DNA of 64,000 bases, from assembly GCA_045629285.1 (NCBI GenBank), contig JAZQQY010000035.1, positions 1-64,000 on the forward strand, in the 5' to 3' direction. The notes under the pieces are model-generated. The model was not told the DNA's origin, made no database searches, and was given only the letters and a program-made list of their open reading frames with translations. The DNA comes from UBA1723 sp045629285 (GTDB lineage Bacteria > Bacteroidota > Bacteroidia > Bacteroidales > Paludibacteraceae). Positions 45,489 through 54,823 of the stretch are shown here, in pieces (the first letter of the stretch is position 1; each line of letters opens with the position of its first letter). A program made the translations under genes and the position numbers.

Positions 45489-48400
45489 TTATGCCTTCAC
45501 AACCTTGACATTGACCTTGTAATCGTCAAAGTCAAGTTCAGTTGCACCGCTGATTGAATCAACAAGTTTTACCTCGTTTGCCAATACCTGTGATGCGATG
45601 TACTGTGCGAAGTGCTCAACAGCAACGTTGATCTCTGCCTTCTTCTCAATCTCAACAAGAATCTTGTCTGTGATCTCGAATCCTGAAGACTTACGGATGT
45701 TCTGAATTCTGTTGACGAACTCACGAGCAATACCCTCTTCCTTCAACTCATCTGTGATTGTTACGTCAAGAGCAATTGTGATCTGTCCGTTGTTTGCAAC
45801 CAACCATCCAGGAATATCCTCAGATAGAATTTCGACGTCGCTCTTCTCAACCAATACAGAAGCACCAGCTACATCAAGTGAATACTGTCCGTTCTTCTCA
45901 AGCTCACCAATCTGCTCCTGAGTGAACTCAGTCAACATCTGAGCGACAGTCTTCATGTTCTTACCACACTTAGGTCCAAGTTTCTTGAAGTCTGGCTTGA
46001 TTCTCTTAACAAGGATTCCTGAAGCATCTGTTACGAAGTTGATTGCCTTAACGTTAACCTCGTTCATAATCAAATCCTTAACAGCCTCGATGTTCTCCTG
46101 CTCGTTAGCGGCAAGGATTGGAACCATGATCTGTGTAAGTGGCTGACGTACCTTGATATTCTCTTTCTTACGTAGAGCAAGAGTCATTGAAGAGATATCC
46201 TGAGCAAGCTGCATTCTCTCCTCAAGTGTCTTGTTGATCAATGAATCATCTGCAGTTGGGAACTTAGCCAAGTGAACGCTCTCGCACTTGTCCTTACCAG
46301 TTGCAGCGTTTAGATCAAGGAACACACGGTCTGCGTAGAATGGCGAAATTGGAGCCATCAATCTTGACACTGTCTCAAGACATGTGTAAAGTGTCTGGTA
46401 TGCAGAAAGCTTGTCCTTTGTCATCTCTCCACCCCAGAATCTCTTACGGCAAAGACGAACATACCAGTTAGACAAGTTATCGCAAACGAATGTAGAGATT
46501 GCACGACCTGCCTTAGTTGGCTCGTAGTCTGAATATGCAGCGTCTACATCCTTAACCAATGTATTCAAAAGTGAAATGATCCAACGGTCAATCTCCTGAC
46601 GTTCGTTCATCGGAACCTCAGCCTGTGAATAGTCGAAGCCGTCGACATTAGCATAAAGTGCGAAGAATGAGTAAGTGTTGTAAAGTGTACCGAAGAACTT
46701 TCTTCTAACCTCGTCGACACCCTCCTCGTCGAATCTTAGGTTATCCCAAGGCGACGCATTAGTGATCATGTACCAACGTAGTGGATCTGAACCATATTTC
46801 TCGATAGCACCGAATGGGTCAACTGCATTACCAAGACGCTTAGACATCTTGTTTCCGTTCTTATCAAGCACAAGACCGTTAGAGATAACTGCCTTAAATG
46901 CTACGCTATCCTTCACCATTGTCGAGATTGCGTGAAGTGTGAAGAACCAACCACGTGTCTGGTCTACTCCCTCAGCGATGAAGTTAGCTGGGTAGAACTC
47001 ACCGTTGTCTACAACATCCTTATTCTCAAATGGATAGTGCATCTGAGCGAATGGCATAGCACCTGAATCGAACCATACGTCAATTAGGTCAGTCTCTCTC
47101 TTCATTGGTTTACCGCTCTCGCTGACAAGGATAATATTGTCAACGTATGGACGGTGAAGATCAATATTCTTTGGATCGTAGTTCTCTTTTGAGTAATCAC
47201 CTACCTTGAAGTTTGGCCAAGGGTTAGACTTCATGAATCCAGCCTTAACTGATTTCTCAATCTCAGCCATCAACTCCTCAAGAGAACCGATGCACTTCTC
47301 CTCAGCACCGTCTTCTGTTCTCCAGATTGGAAGTGGTGTACCCCAATATCTTGAACGAGATAGGTTCCAGTCGTTCAAATTCTCAAGCCACTTACCGAAA
47401 CGTCCAGTACCTGTTGACTCTGGTTTCCAAAGGATAGTCTTGTTTAGCTCGATCATTCTCTCTCTTGCTGCAGTCGACTTGATGAACCAGCTATCAAGTG
47501 GATAGTAAAGGACTGGCTTATCAGTTCTCCAGCAGTGAGGATAGTTGTGGACGTGCTTCTCGATCTTGAATGCCTTGTTTGTAGCCTTCATAAGCATACA
47601 TATAGCAACATCAAGAGACTCGTCCTTATCAGTCAAGTTCTTGTCGTAAGCGTTCTTTACGAAACGACCTTCGAACTGCTTGTACTCGTCAATATTAATG
47701 TGTGTCTTAACGTACTCATCGTCAAGGTCAGCAAGCAAGTAGAACTTACCTGTCAAGTCGACAGATGGACGAAGATTACCGTTCTTGTCAAGCAACTGTA
47801 GTGGCGGAATACCAGCAGCCTTAGCCACCTTAGCATCGTCAGCACCGAATGTAGGAGCGATGTGTACGATACCTGTACCGTCTTCAGTTGTAACATAATC
47901 ACCAGGGATTACGCGGAATGCCTGATCTGCGTTCTCTGGAGTGATCCAAGCAAGAAGCTGCTCATATTTCATACCTACAAGGTCAGTTCCCTTATATTCA
48001 GCAACCACCTTGAAAGGAACAAGTTTGTCACCTGGCTTATAATCCTCAAACGCCACCTCAGCAGCCTTAGGATTAAAGTGAGCGTTAAGCAATGCCTTAG
48101 CACAAACGTAAGTTGCAGGCTCACCAGTGTATGGATTGAAACTCTGTACAGCCACGTACTCAATCTTTGGACCAACACAAAGAGCAGTGTTAGAAGAAAG
48201 AGTCCAAGGAGTAGTTGTCCAAGCCAAGAAGTAAGGAGTACCGTGCTGAGTCATCTCTGGTTTAGGATCAAGCATCTTAAACTGAGCAACGACTGTTGTA
48301 TCCTTCACGTCACGGTAACAACCAGGCTGGTTCAACTCGTGAGAAGAAAGACCTGTACCTGCAGCTGGTGAATATGGCTGGATTGTGTATCCCTTGTATA

Positions 48401-48920
48401 GATAACCCTTCTTGTAAAGGTCCTTCAAAAGATACCAAAGAGTCTCGATATACTTGTTGTCGTAAGTGATGTAAGGATTCTCAAGATCAACCCAGTAACC
48501 CATCTTGTGAGTTAGGTCAGTCCACTCCTTAGTAAACTTCATCACGTTTGTACGGCAAGCGTTATTATAATCGTCTACTGAGATCTTCTTACCAATATCC
48601 TCCTTTGTGATACCAAGTTCCTTCTCAACACCAAGCTCCACAGGAAGTCCGTGTGTATCCCATCCAGCCTTACGCTTAACATGGAATCCCTTCATAGTCT
48701 TGTATCTGCAGAAAATATCCTTGATTGAACGAGCCATTACGTGGTGAATACCTGGCATACCGTTAGCTGAAGGCGGACCTTCAAAGAACACGAAAGTAGG
48801 ATTGCCCTCTCTCTCAGAGATACTCTTATGGAAAAGGTCTTTAGCATCCCAATCCTTTAGAACCTCCTTGTTGACATCCGAGAGGTTAAAATTCGAATAC
48901 TCAGTAAATTTCTTACCCAT
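45489..48920 (-). CDS. ileS: Isoleucine-tRNA ligase (long, eukaryote-like type)
   Basis: 1143 residues. The HIGH-like motif is GIHH in PPSANGMPGIHH and the KMSKS motif is KMSKR (GNKMSKRLGN). The ~1100-residue length and GIHH variant fit the type 2 IleS common in Bacteroidota, a class that includes mupirocin-insensitive enzymes; sensitivity here is untested. Charges tRNA-Ile and edits Val in its CP1 domain (TTTPWTLSSNTAL). Divergent from trmD across a 151-bp gap. Confidence 0.98.
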   Translation of the reverse strand: MGKKFTEYSNFNLSDVNKEVLKDWDAKDLFHKSISEREGNPTFVFFEGPPSANGMPGIHHVMARSIKDIFCRYKTMKGFHVKRKAGWDTHGLPVELGVEKELGITKEDIGKKISVDDYNNACRTNVMKFTKEWTDLTHKMGYWVDLENPYITYDNKYIETLWYLLKDLYKKGYLYKGYTIQPYSPAAGTGLSSHELNQPGCYRDVKDTTVVAQFKMLDPKPEMTQHGTPYFLAWTTTPWTLSSNTALCVGPKIEYVAVQSFNPYTGEPATYVCAKALLNAHFNPKAAEVAFEDYKPGDKLVPFKVVAEYKGTDLVGMKYEQLLAWITPENADQAFRVIPGDYVTTEDGTGIVHIAPTFGADDAKVAKAAGIPPLQLLDKNGNLRPSVDLTGKFYLLADLDDEYVKTHINIDEYKQFEGRFVKNAYDKNLTDKDESLDVAICMLMKATNKAFKIEKHVHNYPHCWRTDKPVLYYPLDSWFIKSTAARERMIELNKTILWKPESTGTGRFGKWLENLNDWNLSRSRYWGTPLPIWRTEDGAEEKCIGSLEELMAEIEKSVKAGFMKSNPWPNFKVGDYSKENYDPKNIDLHRPYVDNIILVSESGKPMKRETDLIDVWFDSGAMPFAQMHYPFENKDVVDNGEFYPANFIAEGVDQTRGWFFTLHAISTMVKDSVAFKAVISNGLVLDKNGNKMSKRLGNAVDPFGAIEKYGSDPLRWYMITNASPWDNLRFDEEGVDEVRRKFFGTLYNTYSFFALYANVDGFDYSQAEVPMNERQEIDRWIISLLNTLVKDVDAAYSDYEPTKAGRAISTFVCDNLSNWYVRLCRKRFWGGEMTKDKLSAYQTLYTCLETVSRLMAPISPFYADRVFLDLNAATGKDKCESVHLAKFPTADDSLINKTLEERMQLAQDISSMTLALRKKENIKVRQPLTQIMVPILAANEQENIEAVKDLIMNEVNVKAINFVTDASGILVKRIKPDFKKLGPKCGKNMKTVAQMLTEFTQEQIGELEKNGQYSLDVAGASVLVEKSDVEILSEDIPGWLVANNGQITIALDVTITDELKEEGIAREFVNRIQNIRKSSGFEITDKILVEIEKKAEINVAVEHFAQYIASQVLANEVKLVDSISGATELDFDDYKVNVKVVKA

Positions 48921-49016
48921 TATTTATAATGTTTTCTTATTTTCATGAAAATTTGCTCAAAAACTATAGAATGAGCAATGCAAAATTACAAAAAAAATGT
49001 ATTGTACGGCATTTAT

Positions 49017-49049
49017 ATTGGCTAAAAAGTAAATAAAGTCGTATCTTTG
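49017..49049 (+). promoter_or_regulatory. trmD promoter
   Basis: ATTG (49017-49020), 21-bp spacer, TATCTTTG (49042-49049); the ATG follows 22 bp later. Confidence 0.65.
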
Positions 49050-49071
49050 ACAACGAAAAATAACGCCCATC

Positions 49072-49749
49072 ATGAGAATAGACATCCTTTCATGCGTACC
49101 GGAGCTTCTTGAAAGCCCATTGCAGCATTCAATCATAAAGAGAGCCAGAGAAAAGGGTTTGGTCGACATCCAGATCCACAATATACGTGACTACACTCTA
49201 AATAAGCATCTTAAAGTCGACGACGAGGCATACGGCTACTCAGCAGGTATGGTGATGCAGATTGAACCAATCGATAGACTAATTACGCATCTTAAGGAGC
49301 AGCGTGAATATGATGAGGTTATCTACACAAGCCCCGACGGCGAGACATTCAACCAGAAGATTGCCAACGAATTGTCTCTATATAACAACATCATCATCCT
49401 TTGCGGACACTACAAAGGAATAGACCATCGTATACGCGAGCATCTCATCACTCGTGAGATCTCAATCGGAGATTTTGTGTTGACGGGAGGTGAACTTGCA
49501 TCTTTGGTGATGACTGATGCAGTGGTCCGTTTGTTGCCAGGAGCAATGAGCGACCTTGAAAGTGCCTTGACAGACTGTTTCCAGGACGACCTTTTGGCTC
49601 CACCAGTCTACACTCGCCCAGCTGATTATAAAGGTTGGAAAGTGCCTGATGTTTTATTGTCTGGTAACGAAAAGTTGATTCGTGAGTGGGAGTACGAGCA
49701 GAGTTTGGAGAGAACTAAAAAATTAAGACCTGATTTGCTTGGGGAATGA
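49072..49749 (+). CDS. trmD: tRNA (guanine-N1)-methyltransferase
   Basis: 225 residues, typical length. The SPOUT trefoil-knot signature is present: DDEAYGYSAGMVMQ, LCGHYKGIDHRI and ISIGDFVLTGGELA. Methylates G37 of tRNAs with a G36 anticodon base, using S-adenosylmethionine. Confidence 0.97.
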   Translation: MRIDILSCVPELLESPLQHSIIKRAREKGLVDIQIHNIRDYTLNKHLKVDDEAYGYSAGMVMQIEPIDRLITHLKEQREYDEVIYTSPDGETFNQKIANELSLYNNIIILCGHYKGIDHRIREHLITREISIGDFVLTGGELASLVMTDAVVRLLPGAMSDLESALTDCFQDDLLAPPVYTRPADYKGWKVPDVLLSGNEKLIREWEYEQSLERTKKLRPDLLGE

Positions 49750-49774
49750 TCATTAAACAGAACCATTATGAGCA

Positions 49775-49951
49775 ATGGAACAAGACTTGATCAAAATAAT
49801 AATGAGTCAAACCAACATGTCGGTGGATGCCTTTATCAAAACCTATCCAGAAGAGAAATGGCAGATCTTGACAGAGGCGACATACGAGTGCTTGAAAAAG
49901 GGTTCACAATCAATCGTATGGAGGGCCAGAGGATGTGCAGACTACTCTTGA
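49775..49951 (+). CDS. 58-residue hypothetical protein downstream of trmD
   Basis: ATG to TGA. The start MEQDLIKIIM is followed by a predicted amphipathic helix with TYPEEKWQILTEATYECL. Its codons (TTG, AAG, GAG) match the neighbours' usage better than the overlapping 70-codon frame at 49768-49980. The gap to trmD is 25 bp, so cotranscription is plausible. No family recognised. Confidence 0.45.
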   Translation: MEQDLIKIIMSQTNMSVDAFIKTYPEEKWQILTEATYECLKKGSQSIVWRARGCADYS

Positions 49952-49985
49952 GCGAACCAGTATTTAATAATTTAATTTAGCGTTT

Positions 49986-50828
49986 ATGAAAAAACTATTT
50001 ATCGCTGTCTTAACTGCTTTTTCAATATCAGCATGTAGCAGCAACGCAAAATATGCAGAACGTGCAGTCTCAGAAGCTCCAGCAGCTGAATATGCGGAAG
50101 AAGAGATGATGGAAGTATCCTCTTCAAATGGCGTTGTGCCACCTTCTCCAGATCCACGTAAATTGATTGCAAGAGGCAATGTCGACATAAAGGTAAAACC
50201 AGAGAATGTCGATTCTATATACGACAATATCAATGCTCTCATCAGAAAGTATAATGGTTATAAGAGTTCTGAAAAACAGAATGAATATCGCTATACAGTA
50301 TCGGCTTCTATTCCGTCTGCGTCATTTGAAACTTTCACAGATGCCTTAAGCAAAGTTGGAGGAAAGATGTCGGAAAAGACTATTGATGTTCAAGACATTA
50401 CTGACCAGTACACCGACCTTGTATCAGAGATCAAAAGTAAAGAGGCTGCGCTTGAGCAGTACAGAGTTTTGCTAAAACGTGCCAATAAGATTTCTGAGAT
50501 TATTGAGATTCAGACAAAAATCGACTACATTCAGCAAGACTTAGACAGAATGAATGGTCGACGTGTTAATATCGACCGCAAAGTAGCGTATAGCGAAGTC
50601 AACATTGATCTTATCATCGTAAAGAAAGAAGTTGTTAAGGATGACGACGAGGACAACACACCTTCGTTTGGTTCTGAATTGGTAGATTCATTATCTGACG
50701 GATGGGCGATAATCAAGTTCTTTGTGTTGTTCTTGTTACGTTTGTGGCCATTCTTTATTCTTGGTGGTGCAGGTTATTTCTTCTACAAGAAGAGAAAAGG
50801 AGACTCTAACACTTCTTCAAAAAATTAA
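49986..50828 (+). CDS. DUF4349 lipoprotein
   Basis: 280 residues. Lipobox SISAC at 13-17. Acidic/Ala-rich linker to about residue 50. The DUF4349 domain starts at RGNVDIKVKPENVDSIYDNI, with a coiled-coil segment (about 140-190) inside it, and a membrane helix at about 245-265 followed by a basic tail. Envelope protein of unknown function; the two membrane attachments (lipid and helix) would hold both ends at a membrane. Confidence 0.87.
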   Translation: MKKLFIAVLTAFSISACSSNAKYAERAVSEAPAAEYAEEEMMEVSSSNGVVPPSPDPRKLIARGNVDIKVKPENVDSIYDNINALIRKYNGYKSSEKQNEYRYTVSASIPSASFETFTDALSKVGGKMSEKTIDVQDITDQYTDLVSEIKSKEAALEQYRVLLKRANKISEIIEIQTKIDYIQQDLDRMNGRRVNIDRKVAYSEVNIDLIIVKKEVVKDDDEDNTPSFGSELVDSLSDGWAIIKFFVLFLLRLWPFFILGGAGYFFYKKRKGDSNTSSKN

Positions 50829-50923
50829 TTTGTTTCTCCGCTAATTTTTATATCCGTTTCTTGCGTAAACATAAAAGAAAATTTTACTTTTGTACTAGAA
50901 ACAAGAATTTAATTTCATAGAAG

Positions 50924-51199
50924 ATGATAAGACTAAATGTATTTATTCAGGTTGAGGAGAAGAACCAGTCTGAGATGTTGGGAATGATTAAGGAGTTGGT
51001 TGAACTTTCTCAGGCCGAGAACGGATGTATTGCATACGACGTATTTGAAAGCTCTACTCGTTTTGACGTTATGATGATCTGCGAGACTTGGCAGGATAGC
51101 GAGACTTTGATCGCACACACTCAGAGCGAGCACTACAAGAGAATCATGCCAAAGATCCACACTCTTGGTACTTTCAAGACAGAGAAGTTTGAGTTCTAA
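50924..51199 (+). CDS. Antibiotic biosynthesis monooxygenase (ABM)-domain protein
   Basis: 91 residues, the typical single-domain size. ABM/YgiN-like ferredoxin fold: QVEEKNQSEMLGMIKEL, ENGCIAYDVFES, WQDSETLIAHTQSEHYKR. The fold is known in quinol monooxygenases; it may detoxify quinones or be uncharacterised. Single gene followed by a strong terminator. Confidence 0.9.
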   Translation: MIRLNVFIQVEEKNQSEMLGMIKELVELSQAENGCIAYDVFESSTRFDVMMICETWQDSETLIAHTQSEHYKRIMPKIHTLGTFKTEKFEF

Positions 51200-51218
51200 T
51201 AACAAGATTTTCAATATA

Positions 51219-51245
51219 GGCAGGCCCAATAGCCTGCCTTTTTTG
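51219..51245 (+). terminator. Terminator between the ABM gene and folK
   Basis: GGCAGGC/GCCTGCC stem with T-run ending four bases before the folK ATG. The folK transcript must start elsewhere or read through. Confidence 0.9.
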
Positions 51246-51249
51246 TTTT

Positions 51250-51726
51250 ATGGATAAATTGCACAACGTTTACATAGCATTCGGCACAAATATGGGCAAC
51301 CGACGTCGCATGATCGAATATGCCCTAATCCTTTGTTCCGACCTTATTGGCAAGGCTGTCGCTTTGTCGGAAATCCGTTCGTCAATGCCAGTCGGTTATG
51401 ATTCCGACCATGAGTATCTTAATGGCGTTTTCCATTTTGAGACTCGTTTGGATCCAGAGGATATCTTAGCACGATGTATGGCTATCGAACGTGAATTGGG
51501 AAGAGTAAGGACTCCTGGCGCTGGATATGAGGATCGCCCTATGGATCTTGATATCCTTTTCTATGACGACGCGATTATCTCCACTGAGAATCTTGAAATT
51601 CCTCATCCTCGAATGCATCAACGTCGCTTCACTCTTGAACCAATGTGCGACATTGCTCCTGATTTTGTCCACCCTGTTTTGAAAAGGACAATGAAGGAAC
51701 TTCTTGACGAATTGAATGCCAATTAG
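51250..51726 (+). CDS. folK: 6-hydroxymethyl-7,8-dihydropterin pyrophosphokinase
   Basis: 158 residues. HPPK motifs: AFGTNMGNRRRMIEYAL, the GR-RTPGAGYEDRPMDLDILFYDD segment (metal and pterin site) and IPHPRMHQRRFTLEPM. Transfers pyrophosphate from ATP in folate biosynthesis. Start ATG 51250 lies unusually close to a terminator. Confidence 0.96.
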   Translation: MDKLHNVYIAFGTNMGNRRRMIEYALILCSDLIGKAVALSEIRSSMPVGYDSDHEYLNGVFHFETRLDPEDILARCMAIERELGRVRTPGAGYEDRPMDLDILFYDDAIISTENLEIPHPRMHQRRFTLEPMCDIAPDFVHPVLKRTMKELLDELNAN

Positions 51727-51803
51727 TTTCAGGTTTCAAGTTTCAGGTTTCAAGTTTCAGGTTTCAAGTTTCAGGTTTCAAGTTTCAGGTTTCAAGTTTC
51801 AGG
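51727..51803 (+). repeat. Tandem array of 14-bp TTTCAGGTTTCAAG
   Basis: Five and a half perfect units between folK stop and the Nudix start. Translation through it gives the artificial N-terminal extension of the Nudix frame. A two-unit tract lies at 27879-27905. Confidence 0.97.
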
Positions 51804-51805
51804 TT

Positions 51806-52270
51806 ATGAATTTTACAGAGACTACATTAGGATATATCGAGTGGAACGGCTGTTTTCTTATGCTCTACCGCAATAAGAAAGAGAACGATCCAAACGAAGG
51901 CAAATGGATCGGGATTGGAGGCCATCTTGAAAAGGATGAGTCTCCTGATGAATGTTTTGTGAGGGAAGTCCGTGAGGAGACGGGAATAATCCTCAACAAT
52001 TTTATCCAGCGTGGTGTGATCGACTTCATCTCCGACACAGCAGAGAATGAACGCATGTATCTCTATTCTGCCACCGTCGACTCTCCTGATTTTTCAGAAT
52101 GCAACGAAGGACTTCTGAAATGGATTCCCAAAGATGAGATTCTAAACCTAAATCTATGGGAAGGTGACAGACATTTCCTCATACCTTTAATCAACGGAGA
52201 AACCGATATCCGTATGAGGTTGATTTATGAAGGATGGAAATTAAAAGAAGTTCTAAATAATTTAAAATAA
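51806..52270 (+). CDS. Nudix hydrolase (8-oxo-dGTP diphosphatase-like)
   Basis: 154 residues from ATG 51806; the frame opens at 51716 only because of the tandem repeat. The Nudix box GHLEKDESPDECFVREVREETGI is complete (G-x5-E-x7-REUxEExGU). It hydrolyses a nucleoside diphosphate linked to another group; 8-oxo-dGTP or similar is likely, but substrate is not determined by the sequence. Confidence 0.92.
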   Translation: MNFTETTLGYIEWNGCFLMLYRNKKENDPNEGKWIGIGGHLEKDESPDECFVREVREETGIILNNFIQRGVIDFISDTAENERMYLYSATVDSPDFSECNEGLLKWIPKDEILNLNLWEGDRHFLIPLINGETDIRMRLIYEGWKLKEVLNNLK

Positions 52271-52271
52271 A

Positions 52272-52299
52272 AAAGACGGGGACATGCCCCGTCTTTACA
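52272..52299. terminator. Bidirectional terminator between Nudix and GH3 genes
   Basis: AAAGACGGGG pairs with CCCCGTCTTT around a 4-5 base loop. It serves converging genes. Confidence 0.82.
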
Positions 52300-52320
52300 A
52301 TATCAATATTTGACTATTCT

Positions 52321-54699
52321 TTACTTTACCTCAGCAAAATATTTTGATCTTAAATCCAAAATCTGCTGATCTCCTGTCAATTCAACATCTATCTTCATTC
52401 TTATATCCTGCGATGACGATCCAATCTTAATTGTATACTTTCCTGGATCAATCACCCAATGCCCATCCTTATAATATCCGAACTGAGACGGATACATTGT
52501 GACAGACAATTTCTTTTCTTCTCCTTGGTTTAGCGAGACGCGAGCAAATCCTTGCAATTGAATTGGACGAATGTTTTTATTTCCATCTTCTGGAGAAACA
52601 TAGATCTGAACAATTTCGTCACCAACCATCTTTCCTGAGTTTTTGATTTTCAAATCAAAACTTAATCCTTCACTAGTTGAGAAACAAGGCACTTCTTTTG
52701 GTTTTGCCCCAAATTTAGAAACTCCATTGCCATTACAATATACATTCAGATCAGAATATTCGAATGTCGTGTAGCTCAAGCCATAACCAAATGGATATGC
52801 GACGCGTGGATCTTTCTCAACAGAACGGTTGTAGCAGATAGCTTCGTTGATCTCAACATTAGGATAGCTGACACTCAACTTTCCAGATGGACTTACCTTT
52901 CCATACAGGATGTCAGCGACCGCATTACCACCCTCCTCGCCCGGATACCAAGCTTGGATAACAGCAGCACACTTCTCATCTAAACCAGAGATGATCTGAG
53001 CACGTCCTCCAAACATCACAAGAACAACCGGTTTACCAGTCGCAACAAGTTTCTCCACAAACTCTTCCTGCTTTCCTGGCAGACGCAACGTCTTTCTATC
53101 ACGGTTCTCTCCGCATAGCATCACATTCTCTCCTACAGCGGCCACAATCACGTCGCTCTCAGAAGCAATCTTCAATGCTTCGTCAAGATTAGCTTCCTCA
53201 CCAGAATCAATCTTACGGTTCTGAATATCCTGCATATATGCGACGCGAGGATCACCACCCTGCTCTACCACTGTCTCAACGACCTCTGTCCAATCGCATC
53301 CACGGCTGTATTTCAATGTTGAGCCGGCAGGAATATTTGCCTCCATACCAGATTTCAAATTGACGATTCTTGGATTCATGTCGTTCTCAATCTCTTTCTT
53401 CCAGAAGTAACGCATTGAATGATAAGAATAATCACCAAGCATAGCCCACATCGAATTTGCATTTGGTCCAACCAACGCAATCTTCGAAGGCTTGTTCAAT
53501 GGCAACACTCCATTATTCTTTAGCATCACAACAGACTGAGTAGCCAACTTGTATGCTGTCTGACGATTCTCCTTAGAATCCCACTCAATATGACCAGTCT
53601 CAAATAGTTTAGCATTCTTATCGAGCATACCAAGTCTTGCCTTATGCTTCAAGACTCTCTTGACAGCTGTCTCAAATGCCTGCTGGCTAACCAAACCTTT
53701 CTTAATTGCCTCAGGAATAAACTTGTAACACTTTCCTTCTGGAAAATCACAATCGTTTCCAGCGTTCAAAGCTTTAGCCGCACGCATTGTTGTGTCAAGT
53801 TTGTCATCAATCTGCTCGATTGAACCGTAATCGCTGACGCATATTCCATCAAAATGAAGATAATCACGAAGGATATTCTGCTGCAAATATCTGTTTGCCA
53901 CACATTTAGCAGAATCAAACTGATGATAACCTGTCATCAACACTCTACTGTCAGCTAATCTTATGATAGCCTCGTGAGGAAGAAGGATCTCCTCCATCAA
54001 CTCTTTCTTATCAGCGTTTCCGCCACCACCGTAGCCAAGGAAATGTTTTGTGCAAGCAGCAACACCCTGAGTCAAATCTCCGTGCTGCAAACCTTTAACG
54101 AATGCCACTCCCATAGCAGCAGATAGATATGCATCCTCACCATACGACTCCTCCAAACGGTTGAATGATGGATTTCTTACCACGTCGACCATAGGAGAAA
54201 GTGCCTGCATTCCTCCAATCTTACGAAGGTCAGAAGCCGTCTCGTATGTCTTCTTCTCTGCCAACTCTGGATTAAACGAACAAGCAAGACCAATCTGTTG
54301 TGGATAGACAGTAGCGTCATATCCGTTGATTCCACTCAACACCTCCTCATGTAGCAACGCCGGTATGCCAGACGGAGTGTTGTGTATAAGCCAATCCTGC
54401 ATCTGAGACACCATGTCACGCATCTGATCCGGAGTCTTGCGATAGTTCATTGTAAACTGTGAGAAATGACCGATACCATCTGGCATTAGACGTCGGCACT
54501 TAGCAGTGTCCAGTTTATCGTTTTCATCGAAAAACTGAGTCATATATATACTCTGAAGCTGAGCAAGACGCTCACCGTCAGTCATATTCTCATAAATACG
54601 GTTGATTTTTTCATCTGAAGTCTCTGTTGTTTTAGTCGTTGTACAACCTGACATCATTAAAGCGGATAATCCTGCAACGACAAATCCTTTCTTAATCAT
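52321..54699 (-). CDS. Glycoside hydrolase family 3 beta-glucosidase lipoprotein
   Basis: 792 residues. Lipobox ending MMSGC at residue 19, so anchored in the outer membrane. GH3 N-terminal barrel with nucleophile D290 in GICVSDYGS, second alpha/beta domain (ALVGPNA, GRAQI) and C-terminal fibronectin-III-like domain. Likely removes terminal glucose or xylose residues from oligosaccharides made by the GH5 enzymes. Confidence 0.94.
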   Translation of the reverse strand: MIKKGFVVAGLSALMMSGCTTTKTTETSDEKINRIYENMTDGERLAQLQSIYMTQFFDENDKLDTAKCRRLMPDGIGHFSQFTMNYRKTPDQMRDMVSQMQDWLIHNTPSGIPALLHEEVLSGINGYDATVYPQQIGLACSFNPELAEKKTYETASDLRKIGGMQALSPMVDVVRNPSFNRLEESYGEDAYLSAAMGVAFVKGLQHGDLTQGVAACTKHFLGYGGGGNADKKELMEEILLPHEAIIRLADSRVLMTGYHQFDSAKCVANRYLQQNILRDYLHFDGICVSDYGSIEQIDDKLDTTMRAAKALNAGNDCDFPEGKCYKFIPEAIKKGLVSQQAFETAVKRVLKHKARLGMLDKNAKLFETGHIEWDSKENRQTAYKLATQSVVMLKNNGVLPLNKPSKIALVGPNANSMWAMLGDYSYHSMRYFWKKEIENDMNPRIVNLKSGMEANIPAGSTLKYSRGCDWTEVVETVVEQGGDPRVAYMQDIQNRKIDSGEEANLDEALKIASESDVIVAAVGENVMLCGENRDRKTLRLPGKQEEFVEKLVATGKPVVLVMFGGRAQIISGLDEKCAAVIQAWYPGEEGGNAVADILYGKVSPSGKLSVSYPNVEINEAICYNRSVEKDPRVAYPFGYGLSYTTFEYSDLNVYCNGNGVSKFGAKPKEVPCFSTSEGLSFDLKIKNSGKMVGDEIVQIYVSPEDGNKNIRPIQLQGFARVSLNQGEEKKLSVTMYPSQFGYYKDGHWVIDPGKYTIKIGSSSQDIRMKIDVELTGDQQILDLRSKYFAEVK

Positions 54700-54740
54700 T
54701 ACTATCTAAATTAGATATTGGTCTGTATTCAAAAATGTAA

Positions 54741-54760
54741 AGACGGTGTGTAAACCGTCT
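54741..54760. repeat. AGACGGT/ACCGTCT hairpin
   Basis: 7-bp arms around a 6-base loop, just upstream of the GH3 gene's start and downstream of hisS. Part of the AGACG hairpin family. Confidence 0.6.
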
Positions 54761-54781
54761 CTACGAATCATGTCTAATATA

Positions 54782-54806
54782 AGAGACGCCAGGATTGGAC
54801 GTCTCT
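54782..54806 (-). terminator. AGAGACG/CGTCTCT hairpin after hisS
   Basis: 7-bp arms with an 11-base loop, 18 bp beyond the hisS stop. No T-run on the minus strand, so it may be RNA-stabilising rather than terminating. Confidence 0.5.
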
Positions 54807-54823
54807 ACAAAATAAATGGAATT

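Noticed and set aside
49768..49980. 70-codon frame after trmD
   Set aside because: Codon use and composition are less protein-like than the overlapping 58-codon frame; it ends six bases before the next gene.
51716..51805. N-terminal extension of the Nudix protein
   Set aside because: It is encoded by the 14-bp tandem repeats; the Nudix fold begins after ATG 51806.
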